Positions 27,340 through 40,402 of a DNA stretch of 64,000 bases are shown piece by piece. Position 1 is the stretch's first letter, and every line of letters starts with the position of its first letter. A program made the translations under genes and the position numbers. The notes under the pieces are model-generated. The model searched no databases and was not told the DNA's origin. It saw only the letters and a list, made by a program, of their open reading frames with translations. Origin of the DNA: Carallia brachiata (taxonomy: Eukaryota; Streptophyta; Magnoliopsida; Malpighiales; Rhizophoraceae); NCBI GenBank assembly GCA_021464245.1, contig JADCRB010000069.1:1303092-1367091 (forward strand), in the 5' to 3' direction.

Positions 27340-28325
27340 CTGACAATATTCTCTCTCTCTCTCTCTCTCTCTCGCTCCTTTTGGTTCTGGTCTTCTATTG
27401 TTCTTCTCTTGCTCTGCCTTGCTTGCGTTTTTTTTTGTCCATTTGCTGATTTCGGTTCCGCTTTTTTGTTTCCGGGAAAGTTTATTGCTTTACCATTTCT
27501 CCGTTACAACGAACTGAAAAACCTCGTTTTCAGCGTTGGGCAAACTTGATACGATAAACCATCAAATCTTTACCCCAGAAGACGTGGGTTTCTTTTGGAA
27601 TTCAAGAAAAGGCCAGAAATTTTCTTTGCTTGGTCAAAAAAAACTTTCCCTCTCATTTCGTTTTCTCGGGTCTTCGGGTGGGGTTTTCCTGATTTGTTAC
27701 GGCGTTTTTTTTTCTTTATTTTGGGGGGGTTCTTGATAAATAAAGAGAAGCGATTTCTTCAATATTGAATAAAGCAGAGCGCGCACAGCTTGAGGTTTCT
27801 TCAAGTTTAGAGAATTAGACAAAACAAAGAAAAAAAAACGGAAAAACAAAGACAGAGAAAGAGAGAGAATATAAAGCGACACAGATAGGAAAGCAATCAA
27901 AAACTTGTTGGCAGAGGTCTAATTCCTCTCTGAAACGAAAATCAAGCAAGAATTTTGTGGTCTCCGGTTGCCGGAAAATTTCTGAATTCTGACAACATTA
28001 GCATTTTGCCCGCGAAGCTTTCATTAGTTTCTGTTAGAACAGAGAGAGAGAGAAATTTTGAGTCTTTTCCTATGTTTAGCATTCCAAACGTCAAAGGATA
28101 GAATTCTCTTACATTTCCTGTCTCACTTTCTCTCACTGAGTCTATTGTCCTAAATCTATTCTTTCTAAAAGGGAAATCAAATCCCGTCAATCTCTCTCTC
28201 TCTCTACTTGATTATATCTTCTGTTTTCTTGACGTCGTTTTTTTTCAGTTTTGGGAGAGAAACTATTTCTCTCTCAATATCAATTCTTCTATCTTTTTTT
28301 TTCTCTCTCTCTCTCTCAAATCGTG
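27340..28325 (+). promoter_or_regulatory. Promoter/5' leader of the DUF789 gene with CT repeats
   Basis: A 23-base CT microsatellite (27351-27373) is followed by about 0.95 kb of T/C-rich, leader-like sequence with further CT runs near 28195-28205 and 28300-28317, immediately before the ATG at 28326. A 5' UTR intron is possible, but I could not fix its borders. No TATA box was singled out. Confidence 0.45.
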
Positions 28326-30571
28326 ATGCTTGACAAAGGGTCTGCACAATCAAACCTGGACTTCTTCCTCCGATGTACAACACCAGTAGTCCAATCACAA
28401 TTCCTTCCCCAGGTATGATATTTCTGTTTGTTCATCTCATGTTGGCTCAGTGATCGTTTTCTTTCTTTTTTTTTTTTTGTCCCTCCAATTTTGTGATTGT
28501 GGGCTGATTGTTGACTTTGATCTTCTTTTAGAGGGAGATTAGGAACTTAAACCGGTTATGGCACCCGTGGGAGAGGGACCCAGTTGAGTATTTCACCTTG
28601 GGTGATCTTTGGAGTTGTTTTGATGAATGGAGCGCATATGGGGCTGGTGTTCCAATCGCTTTGGACGATGGCGAAACCTTAATTCAGTACTACGTGCCTT
28701 ACCTCTCTGCAATACAAATTTTCACGAGCAATCCCTCTGTTAATGGTTTCAGGTACCACTTTTTGGCCTATGCACTTTTTTTTTTTTGGTCAAGTAGATA
28801 ATTCAGATACTTAAAGGAAATTAAAACCCCAGAAATTGGTTTAATTTTTATTTATTTTTATTGTTTTTTTCATAAAGGGCATATGGTTTGGTCAGAGTTT
28901 GTCAATTTCATTCCGGGGGAATGATCTCTTTGGAATTTTGTAATATGCAAATTGGTGCCAGTGATGTTTTGTAACAAATTTTGATTGGTTTGGCAAGGGA
29001 CGAGACTGAGTCTGGCGATGGTGAGATGAGGGATTCGTTCAGTGATTCCTTTAGCGATGAAAGCGCGATTGACAAATTATGGATGGGGTGGGATGGATGC
29101 TCTTCCGAGGAAGGGGGCTCCGAGCAAGACAATCTTTGGCATCTAATGACAGATTGGGTTACCTTTATTTTCAGTACTTCGAGAGATCAACTCCTTATGG
29201 AAGAGTCCCTTTGATGGATAAGGTAAGTTTTCCTGTCCATTTTGGTTTTTTTAATCCTCAGCAAACTATGTTGTAGCTTTTTAATCTTATGCTCCTCATT
29301 TTGTTTGGCATCGTATTTTCCTTTCTTTTTTCCAAGATTACGACAGCTGGAACAAAGGAGGTTGTGGAGAATATCTCTATTGTTTGGGAAGAATTAGAAG
29401 TCTTTTTCATGATAAGCATCTTATAAAGATCAAATGAAATGAAACTTTTGACTATTGAACAAGAAATTATTTAACTTTTTCTGTTTTTATTTACTGAAGC
29501 TTAGTGTTTTATGTGCCTAAAATAGTTTTGATTGATCTTTGCTTTGGAAGTTTATTGTGGTGCTTCATGAGAGGTGCTATTTGTCCACATCTGATGTTGT
29601 CCTTTATGTTCTGTTGTTTTTGGAGGAGAATCCGTGATACCATTTAACACCGTGAGTTTTTTGAATGTTGGATTGATTGTGACCTCTATGCAACAAGTTG
29701 GTTCTTATTCTTTCTCAGTTTAACAGAGTCCATTTACCTCTTCTTTGCTTTCGGTCTCTAGATCACTGAATTGACTCGAAGATTCCCGGGCTTGATGTCA
29801 TTGAGGAGTGTAGATCTTTCACCGGCTAGTTGGATGGCTGTTGCCTGGTCTCTCTCATCTCTCTCTTCTCTCATCTTGTATTCATAGTGGACAAGTAATC
29901 GAACAAATTAATGTGTGCATCAGGACATGGTTTTCCCCATTTAACACAGTGCACTATTATCTTGTTCTTTGCAATTATAGAATCGATTCTGGTATGATCT
30001 TCAACGTGCACATTCTTTTGGAATTGTTGTTTTATTAAATGGAATACACATGAGCAATGTTTTGTGAATTTTGAACAAAGCAGTAAGTTATTTCCTGTCA
30101 ATTACATTCAGGTACCCTATCTATCACATTCCAATGGGAAGGACCATAAAGGACTTGTCCACATGCTTCCTCACTTACCACACCCTTTCATCTTCTTTCC
30201 AAGGTACCACTTCTCAGTCTATTTCAACTTCACCTCTATTTTCCTTCTCCAACTTTACGGATTTTGAATGGGACGAACGATATTTGCTTAAACATTACGC
30301 GTTTTTGCTGGATGTTTATGGTCATGTAGATATGGACCTAGAAGATGATGTTGAGAATCCTAAAAGGAAGCAAAAAGAAGGAGAGAGCATCTCTCTCCGG
30401 CCATTCGGTTTGGCCACTTACAAGATGCAAGGGAACGTGTGGGTCTCTAGCAATGGTGGTCGGGACCAAGAAAGGCTGTTGTCGCTTTTGAGTGTGGCCG
30501 ATTCATGGTTAAAGCAACTAGGGGTCCAGCACCATGACTTCAATTACTTCACGGGGATAAAGCGTGGCTAA
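28326..30571 (+). CDS. DUF789-family protein (one-base frame break in exon 3)
   Basis: A plant DUF789 protein of about 359 residues (allowing for one missing base); the molecular function of the family is not established to my knowledge. Coding exons: 28326-28412, 28532-28752, 28998-29222, 29762-29847 and 30112-30571, all GT-AG. Family hallmarks in order: [12 protein letters not shown] at the N-terminus, [31 protein letters not shown], an acidic Ser/Asp-rich linker in exon 3, [58 protein letters not shown], and near the C-terminus [11 protein letters not shown] and [18 protein letters not shown]. Exon 3 is 225 nt, but its borders require 226: the frame reads EQDNLWHL up to about 29143 and [12 protein letters not shown] from 29145 in another frame. 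The rest of the gene is undamaged, so assembly error and fresh mutation are both possible. The last exon has an Asp-rich insertion ([17 protein letters not shown]) typical of the variable region. Confidence 0.92.
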
Positions 30572-31583
30572 AACCGTTACTTTTTAACATTGGTCTGTGG
30601 AACACCAATGAAATGAAAGGGATCAATCACTCAAATCCTCTTTATTTGGATATGTGTTTTTTTTTTTCTTTCTATGCTCGAGCATGAGGACCTTGTTTGA
30701 GGGTCTGTAGTTGCTTCTTCTCAATGCTGACTTTGTTTTAGGCTTGTGTTTTAGGCTGTCTGTCTAATGTACATGCATGAGGTTTGATCGTGAAAGACAG
30801 TACTTGCCTGGTCAACTAACTGTTTAAGCAGTTGATGAAGACATTTGCAGAGTGGTGGATTAGATCAGAGAAAGATGCTAATTTATCCTAATCGAAGTGT
30901 TATGAATTTTTTGTTTTTGGCAAATTTGTGTCCCCTAACGATTTTTATTTTTTTAATGCTTATATTTATGTAGCGAGTAATTAGACCTGTTAAAATGTCA
31001 GTAATCTATTATAGTTCATTGGCCTATGACAGAGAATTTTTCTTTTTCTTAAGAGAAATGAATGTCAGGAAAATAATGGTAGTAATAGCTGTGATGCACC
31101 CATTTGAAAGCAAAACCCGTTGCTCAATCTTGCTTATAATGCCAACGGTTTTTGCTTGCCTCAAGAAAAGCCTCTTTTTTTAGTCTTTGATCATACAAAA
31201 TCCCCACTATAACTAAATTTTACAAATTTAATAAAGAAATCATATATATAATAAACCATATATAGAAACCAAGAAACCAATATATAGAAATCAAACCAAT
31301 ATATATAACCTATATAGATAGAAATTAAAAAAATAAAATTATATAATCAAATTATATAAAACAAAAATAGATTGAATTATCTAATTCTATATAATTAAAT
31401 ATAGAAATAAACATTATTATAATTTGAATTTTGTAATATAATGGAATATGATTTTGACATAATTCTAATAGAATAGGAAATAGAATAGTAATTGTCCTGA
31501 AAAGAATATCCTAGCCCACTTTTAAATTATTATTGAGGTTGCAGTTGTGCTGTGTGGAACATGTCTGCGAACAATTAGACCAA
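30572..31583. other. 3' UTR of the DUF789 gene, then AT-rich intergenic DNA
   Basis: About 30572-30900 is probable 3' UTR and downstream sequence. 31190-31500 is AT-rich and contains short repeats of ATATAGAAA-like phrases. No gene seen. Confidence 0.45.
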
Positions 31584-31592
31584 GTTTATTTT

Positions 31593-32083
31593 GGAGATAT
31601 ATATTTTTTCAGTTCTAAACCTTTACATTTTTTTACATCTAAAGTACTAAACATTTTTAAGATTTTATTTCTATTCTAAATTTTTTAATTTTGTTCTAAA
31701 TCAGTCTTTTCGTTGGTCAATCCGTTAAAAATTAAGTTTGACTAACGAAAATTATTTTAAAAAGGTAAAATATATTATTTAAATATTTTTTTCTTTATTA
31801 ATGATTGTACTCTCAAACAGTAGCACTTGGGATTTTGGGATTTCTTTTTTTTTATGTTTTTTTAAATTATACAACATATTTCTGTTAACTGGTAAATTAA
31901 AATAGTATATTTTATCTTTTTAAAATAATTTTTATTATTTAAAATTAATTTTTAACGAATTGACCAATGAAAAGACTGATTTAAAATAAAATCAAAAGAT
32001 ATAAGACTGAAATAAAATTTTAAAAAACTTAAAACTTAAATATAAAAAATATAAAAATTTAAGAATAAAAAATTATATGCCCC
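31593..32083. mobile_element. Mutator-type foldback MITE, copy 1
   Basis: A 491-base element whose two arms are long imperfect inverted repeats. The left end is GGAGATATATATTTTTTC and the reverse complement of the right end is GGGGCATATAATTTTTTA. Deeper in, GTCTTTTCGTTGGTCAAT on the left pairs with ATTGACCAATGAAAAGAC on the right. It is flanked by an imperfect 9-base direct repeat (GTTTATTTT at 31584-31592, GTTTTTTTT at 32084-32092), the length expected for Mutator-like elements. Non-coding. A related copy lies at 43599-44097. Confidence 0.7.
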
Positions 32084-33249
32084 GTTTTTTTTGTTTCATT
32101 GATCCTATTTGAATGCAGAGGCATGCACGTGCATGTCACATGGTAGTGAGGTAATCAAAACGAACACATTCCAATTGACTTTAGGTGAGCTATTTCACAC
32201 GTATATGCAATCTACTTGAAATCCACCCTGAGAATTGAGATTAGCCCTTAGGTAAAGAAAAAGACACCCTTTTTCCAATCTTATCCAGACAGCCAACGTC
32301 AAATTGTTCCCAAAAACGCAACCACCCACCTGCCATCAATTTATTTTTAATGAACTTCTAATTGGATTTATTATTTTAGATAAATATAATTTATTTCTAA
32401 TCTTGTATTATATAATAAATAAATTTTATTTAAATTAATAAATAAAAAATAAATTTATATTATATAATATCAAAAATTGATTAAATTAAAAAATGTAAAT
32501 AAAAAAATCAAGGATATTATTATTAAGGACTCAAAACAATGGCGCGAGTACATGTGTATTGGAGTGTAACTGCCAAGTCACATTCCAATTAATGCCTCTC
32601 CTGATCTTTCAACTGCAAGTCAAAGTGGCGAGAACGGATTGGCTGTATGGCATTTCGAGGTCAGCGTGTTTACACTTAGCAAAGGCCATGAATTTTATGA
32701 TCTAGCAGGGCACTTGTCATCAACCTTGCCAGGTGCGCTACGTCCCACAGGCTGCATTATTATCACCGAAACAATAGACTAGTTCATGAATTTGATTATA
32801 TAATTGTATTTAAAGCAACTTTAAAGTTTGCTGTTTTTGTGCTAAGATATATAACATCTAATGTCCAAGTCTTAAAGGGTCGAACTACGGTACACTCTAC
32901 AGAAAAGTAATCGTTGTGTTGACTTCTTAACTAAAGCGGGAGCTAGTTACCCGTCGTCTAATCTCCTTTTAGAATATTTTCCTTTTGATTTAACTTTGTT
33001 GGTTGACGGTGATTGTTTAGGTATCATCTTCTTCAGAACCTAACTTTTGTTATTACGTTATTTATCGATATATCCAAAAAAGAAAGTAATTTTAAAGTAG
33101 TCGTATAATTCTAATAAGTTATTTATTTTTAAAATTTAATTATATAAAGGTTTATATCTTTTTAATTATAATTTAATCATATTTAAATAATTTCATTAAA
33201 TATTTCTTTTATAATAAGAGTAATTGAAATAGACTAGATAAAAAAATAA

Positions 33250-33345
33250 ACGAGCAGAGGAGGACGAGACTTCGAACTCCCGCTCTCTTGACAAGAGGCT
33301 GCACAGCTTGTACTGCTCCGTCCAATTCTGATGCTCATCCCGCCT
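33250..33345 (-). mobile_element. tRNA-derived SINE-like fragment
   Basis: On the minus strand AGCAGTACAAGCTGTGCAG is followed by GCGGGAGTTCGAAGTCTC, which resembles an A-box/B-box pair of a tRNA-derived SINE, then by T/A-rich sequence. Degenerate; no tRNA fold was confirmed. Confidence 0.3.
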
Positions 33346-34204
33346 AGTATTTTTATTAATTTTTTTTCTTTGTGACAATAAAATTGCAGTTGGGCGGCGT
33401 CCCACCAAGTATTTCTCCTCGGTCATATGATTGCATTTGCTCAACCTTGGTGCGGTTTATCTGGAGCACTGCACGTGTATATGGACTTGGTTACAGTGCA
33501 ACTTATTTATAATTTATCAACGCTTCCACTAAACAAAAGATGACCGGACCATTTTCATCAAACATTGAGCTACTGCAACTTGCAACTTCTAAAAATATTT
33601 TTCTTTCCCTTTGTTCTACTTGATTTTTCCTCCTCCTTTTTTTTTTCCCACATAAAAAGCATCCAGACGGAGTGGCAAGGGTTATCACACGAAAAAACAG
33701 AAACTATTATTTGTTTATATGGAAATATGGGACGGACGTCTCAATCTTGACTTTGAAACTCACCCATCCATCCTGCTTGCTCGGATAGTACAAAGACTTT
33801 TGAGTTATTGGGAGTCGTTGGGAGTCCCTTTGCATGTTGTGCGATGTCTTCTGACCTGAAACTCAAGTGTTTGTCATTGCTTTACAATGTCTATACGAAA
33901 CTCATTGACTAACTAGCTGAAAATGCTTGAAAATAATGATAAGTTCGTCAACAAGGTCGTTGTAACTCGTAACTGGAGTCAATACGTATGACTTGGCCAG
34001 TATAGAAATACATGAATACTGCCCCCCGTTTCCCTTGAAATTTGGTTGGCCGTTGCCGCCGTTCTCGGCAATTATAGGTCAAATCTGAATACCGATTGAG
34101 TCAACTTATGGGTGAAGAAAAAGAAAAGAATTGGCCGTAAACTATTAATATGTGTTATTGTATTAGGCTTTTAGCCTAGCAAGTAGCAAGGACATTAACA
34201 TTTT

Positions 34205-34375
34205 AGGCAGCTAGTTGGCACAGCGCGATTGATCACGAGACATTGTACTTAGGTGGGAAACCAGAGTTCAAGTACTCGATTCCCAAAATTCCCCATTTCC
34301 TTCGGGTTTTTACACCTTCTTTGTAGATGGAAAAAAAAAAAGAAAGAGAAAAAAAAAAAAAAAGCAGTGCCAAAA
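34205..34375 (+). mobile_element. SINE-like element with poly-A tail
   Basis: CTAGTTGGCACAGCGCGAT (A-box-like), then CAAGTACTCGATTCCC (B-box-like), then TTCTTTGTA and two A-rich runs to about 34373. The TTCTTTGTA phrase before the A-tail also appears in the candidate at 63188-63312, suggesting one family. Confidence 0.5.
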
Positions 34376-36286
34376 ATTACGGAACACAGAATAGGGTTTT
34401 CATTTTTTTAATTGATAAAAAAAGAAGGGTTTTCATTTGCAGTGTACAATTAAGCGAGATCAAGGGTAATTAAGGACAATTAGAGTTACCTGTTGCGGTA
34501 TAACAAAACACTTATTAGGGTTCCGTTAATTCATTTGGAAAAAGTATACGTCTAAACGAAAAGTTGGTAGAGAATTTTCTGTAATGCAACGAGTTAAAAA
34601 CTTTCTTCAATCAAATAGATTCATTTTGAAACAAAAAAAAAAAAAAATCCTCATTTTTATTACATTTGTAATTAATATAATTATATAATGAATCCATTTA
34701 GTTATATTAAGAAAATTTTCTCCAAAAATTTCTTCCAGACATATAATGGAGCCCAATTCATTCCTACCTGAAATCTGAGCAACAATAAATGGCCCATATG
34801 TCATGGCTACAATTGTCAAACGGTTCGTTACCTGTGGCCGAAGAACAGCATCGACTAATTGTCGAGAATTTGGTTGCTCTTTGTGTCACCCTGGCTGTCC
34901 ACTACAGCAAGGATTAGTTAATAAGTCACAGTTGGAACAGCCATTGTTAAACTCTTAGAAAATTCCATGAAAATTGAGCCAATCTTGGTTACATATCCAT
35001 GTTAATTATTTCCCTTCGTGAGATGATTCTACGTGAATCTTTTTCCTTTTTTTCCCCTTCGTTAGATGATTCTACGTGTATCTTTTTCCTTTTTGAACAA
35101 TTTACGAAGTTAATCTCATCTTATAACTTAATTCATTGTCCTTTGTCACTTTTAACCCCTTTTTTTGTAATCTTATTTTTCTTTAATGAAATTACTTATA
35201 CTGATTCATCAAAAAAAAAAAAAAAATCATTATCCCTTAGGGAGCTTGATAAGACCTTTAATTTAGAGATCTTATATCTTAGTTTTAATTTGACAAAAGA
35301 AAGTATGAGATTTACCAAAAAAAAAAAATTTATCTATTTATATAACTCACGATTATAAGGAAAAAAAAATTAATTAATTGCACAAGCAAACCCAAGAAAG
35401 ACCAACTTCATTCTTGGATTGGCGGATTATCCCAAAAAGCTAGAATTCCAAGTGGGTCGTACACCTCGGGTCGGCGTCACAATTTGGGCCGTTCAATATT
35501 TGTGTATGTGGTCGAACTGGTCGCAGGTTCGACAATGGCACATATTGTTAGCCCATATTGTTATCTCCGTGAAAACTGGGTCCGGATTACTGGATTCAAA
35601 AGCATATAGACTTGAGCCATTCGAGCACACACTGTCTTACACGATGACATGAGGCTTGTAGGCTGTAGCAATGGACCGTTGACAGAAAGGGACTAGAGGA
35701 GCAACTGAGCAGGAGAGCCTCGACCCTAGACGAGTACTTTAGTAGCTGTTAGGACATACTGATCTAACATAGTACGAAAAATATATATAAACACAATAAA
35801 ATTATAGATGAGAAATAGTAAATTTATTAATTTGTGTAATTAATTAATTAATATTTATAAAAAAATAAATTTGTTTATGATTTATTTTTATTATAAATAA
35901 TAATTATTTGATTATACAAAATAATTAGTTGGTTAAATTGTGTCTGTTCTCCATTTTGAATTTTCCATGTACGCTTAATGGGACTCGGACAGAGTAAAAG
36001 GGTCTCACTTCGATTCTGTACCCATTGCCATTCCTTTTTCTCTTACTCTCCAATTATGCTTGAGATTTGCTAGGAAAATTCACAAAAAAGACAAGGGTGG
36101 AAACCAAAATTCTCTTCAATTCTTAAAAAATTTGAATTTTAATCCCGACTGAGAGAGTCTGAGACATCATTTTATACACTCGATTAAATGGAAGAGCAAA
36201 AAATTGCAATAACGGACAAAACTAGCTAAATTACGATTGATGTGTGAAGTAAAGGTCTAAAGTGATGGAAATAATAAGAAGGGTTA

Positions 36287-36400
36287 ATATAAAAAAAATT
36301 ATTAATTTTAAATCAAATAATAAATTTAATATTAATTTTAAAAAAATAATAAATAATAAATTTAATATTAATTTTAAAAAATAATAAATTTAGTATGATT
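36287..36400. repeat. AT-rich tandem repeat
   Basis: The phrase AATAATAAATTTAATATT followed by AATTTTAAA recurs about three times with period near 38 bases and small length differences. Confidence 0.7.
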
Positions 36401-36693
36401 AAATTATTTTATAATAAATATAACATACCATCAATTTAACTTAATGAAATACATTAACATGCACAAGTGGCATGCTTACGTGTAAAAATTTGATCACGTG
36501 ATAATCTATGTGTAATTTAATTTACAATTAATCAGATAAAAGACAATTAAATAAAAAATACAAAAAATAAAAAAAGACCTCCCATCTCTCCTTCTCTCTT
36601 ACTCATTGATTTTCTCGACGATTTTCTACACTTTTCTCACCTGCCAAACCAATCGTAAACCCTAAAGTCTCAGCATTTGAATTCTTATCCACA

Positions 36694-36849
36694 ATGATAG
36701 AACCAGAGACCAATAGTCAATCAACGGATTTTTCTTCATGCTCCCTCAACTGCTCTTGTGAATCACTTGCCTCCTCAAAAACCAACAATCAGCAAATCAA
36801 TAATATTCTCGAAAAATCCAAAAATCCAGATTTGATTGTCGTGTCTTAA
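36694..36849 (+). CDS. 51-codon orphan ORF of unknown nature
   Basis: An ORF from ATG to TAA with Ser/Asn/Cys-rich, non-repetitive content (MIEPETNSQSTDFSSCSLNC at the start, NPDLIVVS at the end) in a region of otherwise simple AT-rich DNA. It is preceded by about 110 bases of pyrimidine-rich, leader-like sequence including AAACCCTAAAG, and followed after the stop by a short A-run. It could be a small peptide gene, the first exon of a broken gene, or a gene fragment carried by a transposon. I do not recognise it. Confidence 0.3.
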   Translation: MIEPETNSQSTDFSSCSLNCSCESLASSKTNNQQINNILEKSKNPDLIVVS

Positions 36850-36950
36850 GAAAAAAAAAAAACGAATTGGGGAAGACGAATAAATCTTTTTTTTATTGAA
36901 TGTTTTTGCTCAGTTTGATTACTTGCACTTATTAATATTATTTTTTTTTA

Positions 36951-37063
36951 ATAAGTAAAATTAACTCATAATTTAATATAATTTAAATATTATTTTTAAA
37001 ATTTTTAATTTAAGTAGATCTCATTTATTATATGATATAAGATTATAAATAAGTTATATTTAA
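36951..37063. mobile_element. Short palindromic MITE, copy 1
   Basis: About 113 bases with inverted ends: ATAAGTAAAATTAACTCATA on the left, and the right end in reverse complement AATATAACTTATTTATAATC. The middle phrase TCATTTATTATATGATATAAG is shared with a second, better preserved copy at 43174-43284. Confidence 0.5.
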
Positions 37064-37094
37064 TTAAAAAAATAAATTAAAATAAAAATTCTCT

Positions 37095-37208
37095 GTGAGA
37101 AAATCAAAACCGAGCGAAGGAATTAAACCCAAAAACCCAGCTACTGAATTTCGTTTCTCAATTGGAAAAAAAAAAGAAAGAAAAATTTTTTCTATACACA
37201 GCCACACA

Positions 37209-37265
<57 letters not shown>

Positions 37266-37720
37266 GTGGCGGCGGCGAAGGATGCGATGGCGAGTGAGAG
37301 AAGTTGTCATGAAATAAGAATTAATAAGCGAGTGTTCAATAACTGTTCATCATGTGCATCATCGGGAAAAAAAATTAGAGAAAAAGGGAAGAAAATACTA
37401 AACCTTTGCGCAAAACATTAAACTCAATTAAACAACAAATTTTCAAAACAAAAAAAAAAAAAACCTGGACCAGAAGACTCCAAATTTAGGTTTGTGATTG
37501 CATCGGTTTCATTTAAAAGACCCCAAATTTGGGGTTTAAGATTGTTTGACAAGCGAGAAAGTCAGAAAACGTCGAGAAAATCAGTAAGAAAGTGTTGTAA
37601 TTCAACTTGTATTTGGTGTATTTGGTGGAAAAGGAAAAAAATAGAAAGAAAGGAAAAAGGAAGAGAAGGGAAAGGAGGGAAAAAGAAGAGAAAAAGGAGA
37701 AAAGTGAAGAGAAAATAAAA
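37095..37720. other. Leader-like GA-rich sequence without a convincing gene
   Basis: A GA microsatellite (37212-37264) is followed by GGTGGCGGCGGCGAAGG and an ATG frame beginning MASERSCHEIRINKR that ends after 46 codons (ATG near 37286). This layout resembles a plant 5' leader and start, but no continuation or intron border is convincing. The purine-rich stretch to 37720 is low-complexity and grades into the repeat array that follows. Confidence 0.3.
37212..37264. repeat. GA microsatellite
   Basis: About 26 uninterrupted GA repeats, the longest dinucleotide run in the window. Confidence 0.95.
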
Positions 37721-38010
37721 TTATTTGAAATGATAAAAAAAGTTGAGAGAAAGAAAATATATGAAAGAATAGGTGAATAGTAATTTGTGAAAAAAAAAGT
37801 GAAGAGAAAATAAAATTATTTGGAGTGATAGAAAAATGTGAGAGAAAGAAAGTATTGTAAGAAAAAGATAAATAATAATTTATGAGAGAAAAAATATAAA
37901 AAAAATAAAATTATTTAAAATAATGTGAAAAATTAAAAAAATAATAAAAAAATAAGTAATAATAATTATATTTTTATTATTTTTTAATTTTTTTTCGCAC
38001 ACATAAAAGT
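37715..38010. repeat. A/G-rich internally repeated element, second copy
   Basis: Two and a half modules of about 95 bases, each starting GAAAATAAAATTATTT, with a middle GTGAGAGAAAGAAA or similar and an AATAATTTATGAGA or TAGTAATTTGTGA end. The module is the same kind as in 8818-9130, so both probably derive from one repeat family. Confidence 0.55.
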
Positions 38011-38920
38011 AGACTTTGGCGGCTTAGTGGCCGACAAGGCTATAATGACTCTTTGAAATTGGCCAACAACCAATTTTGGATGTATGTTCAATTGATCTTT
38101 GTAAAGAGATCAATTGGAGGCAGGGACTGGCCACTAGCACTTTATACCTGTCAGAGAATGCGAGAGTAATATCAAGAGGGTGAGAGTCCATTGTCACTAA
38201 TGTCAAATTTTGTATTTTGTTGAGTGTTTTATGTGCTGTGAGATTTATATAAATATAATGAGTGTTTATTTGAATGTATTAAATTTTTAATAATAGTAAA
38301 TTTTTTTGTGAGATAATATAATTTTTTATTTATTTAGTTAATAAAATTTTTATCTGTCTTTATCTGTGGACATAGACTTTAAACCGAATCACGTTATATT
38401 TGTGTGCCTATTTTTCTTTTCCCTGCATTTCTATATTTTTGTTGGTGTTCGCTTCTGCACTTCCTCTGGCCAACAGATAGAGAGAGAGGAGAAAGAGAAA
38501 GAAGGGTGGAATAGGAGAGAGAAAGTGATAAAGAGTTTATTTTTATTTTTATTTAATTATCTTTTTTTTATAAATTTTAAATTAAATTATACGTGACATG
38601 ATCAAATTTTTATATATAAGTATATCATGTATGCATATTAAAGGATTATATTAAATTAAATTGATAGTGTATTAGATGTGTTATAAAATAATTTGACCAT
38701 CGAGCAAATTTATTATTAAAAAGGATTTTTTTAACCGGATAATTTACGTTTAACTTGCCAAAGAGCAAATTTTCAGTGTCTGAAAAATATCACGGAAATG
38801 TTTATTATTCGGTAATAATTCGAATTTAAAACTTTTTGTGAGGCTCATTCCCTGACCACATTTTTATTGAAAGTGACATTACTATAAGACACAATGACGA
38901 TGACAAAATCTGCTGTCATG
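38011..38920. other. Intergenic, 3' flank of the O-methyltransferase pseudogene
   Basis: No gene recognised. 38020-38220 is less AT-rich and carries a minus-strand 60-codon ORF without recognisable content. A short GA-rich stretch lies at about 38480-38530. Confidence 0.4.

Positions 38921-40402
<1,482 letters not shown>

Larger units (their letters stand above)
32093..36690. other. Intergenic DNA with SINE-like pieces
   Basis: No gene supported. SINE-like pieces lie at 33250-33345 and 34205-34375. A less AT-rich stretch at 35419-35760 carries a 77-codon ORF that I do not recognise. An AATAATAAATTTAATATTAATTTTAAA-type repeat occupies 36287-36400. Confidence 0.45.

Noticed and set aside
17000..33345. 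tRNA genes at the B-box-like phrases
   Set aside because: The four-arm cloverleaf could not be built at any of them; degenerate SINE fragments explain them better.
35419..35760. GC-richer segment with a 77-codon ORF
   Set aside because: Considered as LTR-retroelement debris; no LTR, primer-binding site or protease/polymerase motif could be found.
37095..37421. 108-codon ORF through the GA repeat (Arg-Glu run)
   Set aside because: The RERERE part is translated microsatellite; only the short MASERSCHEI frame after it looks at all coding-like, and it has no continuation.
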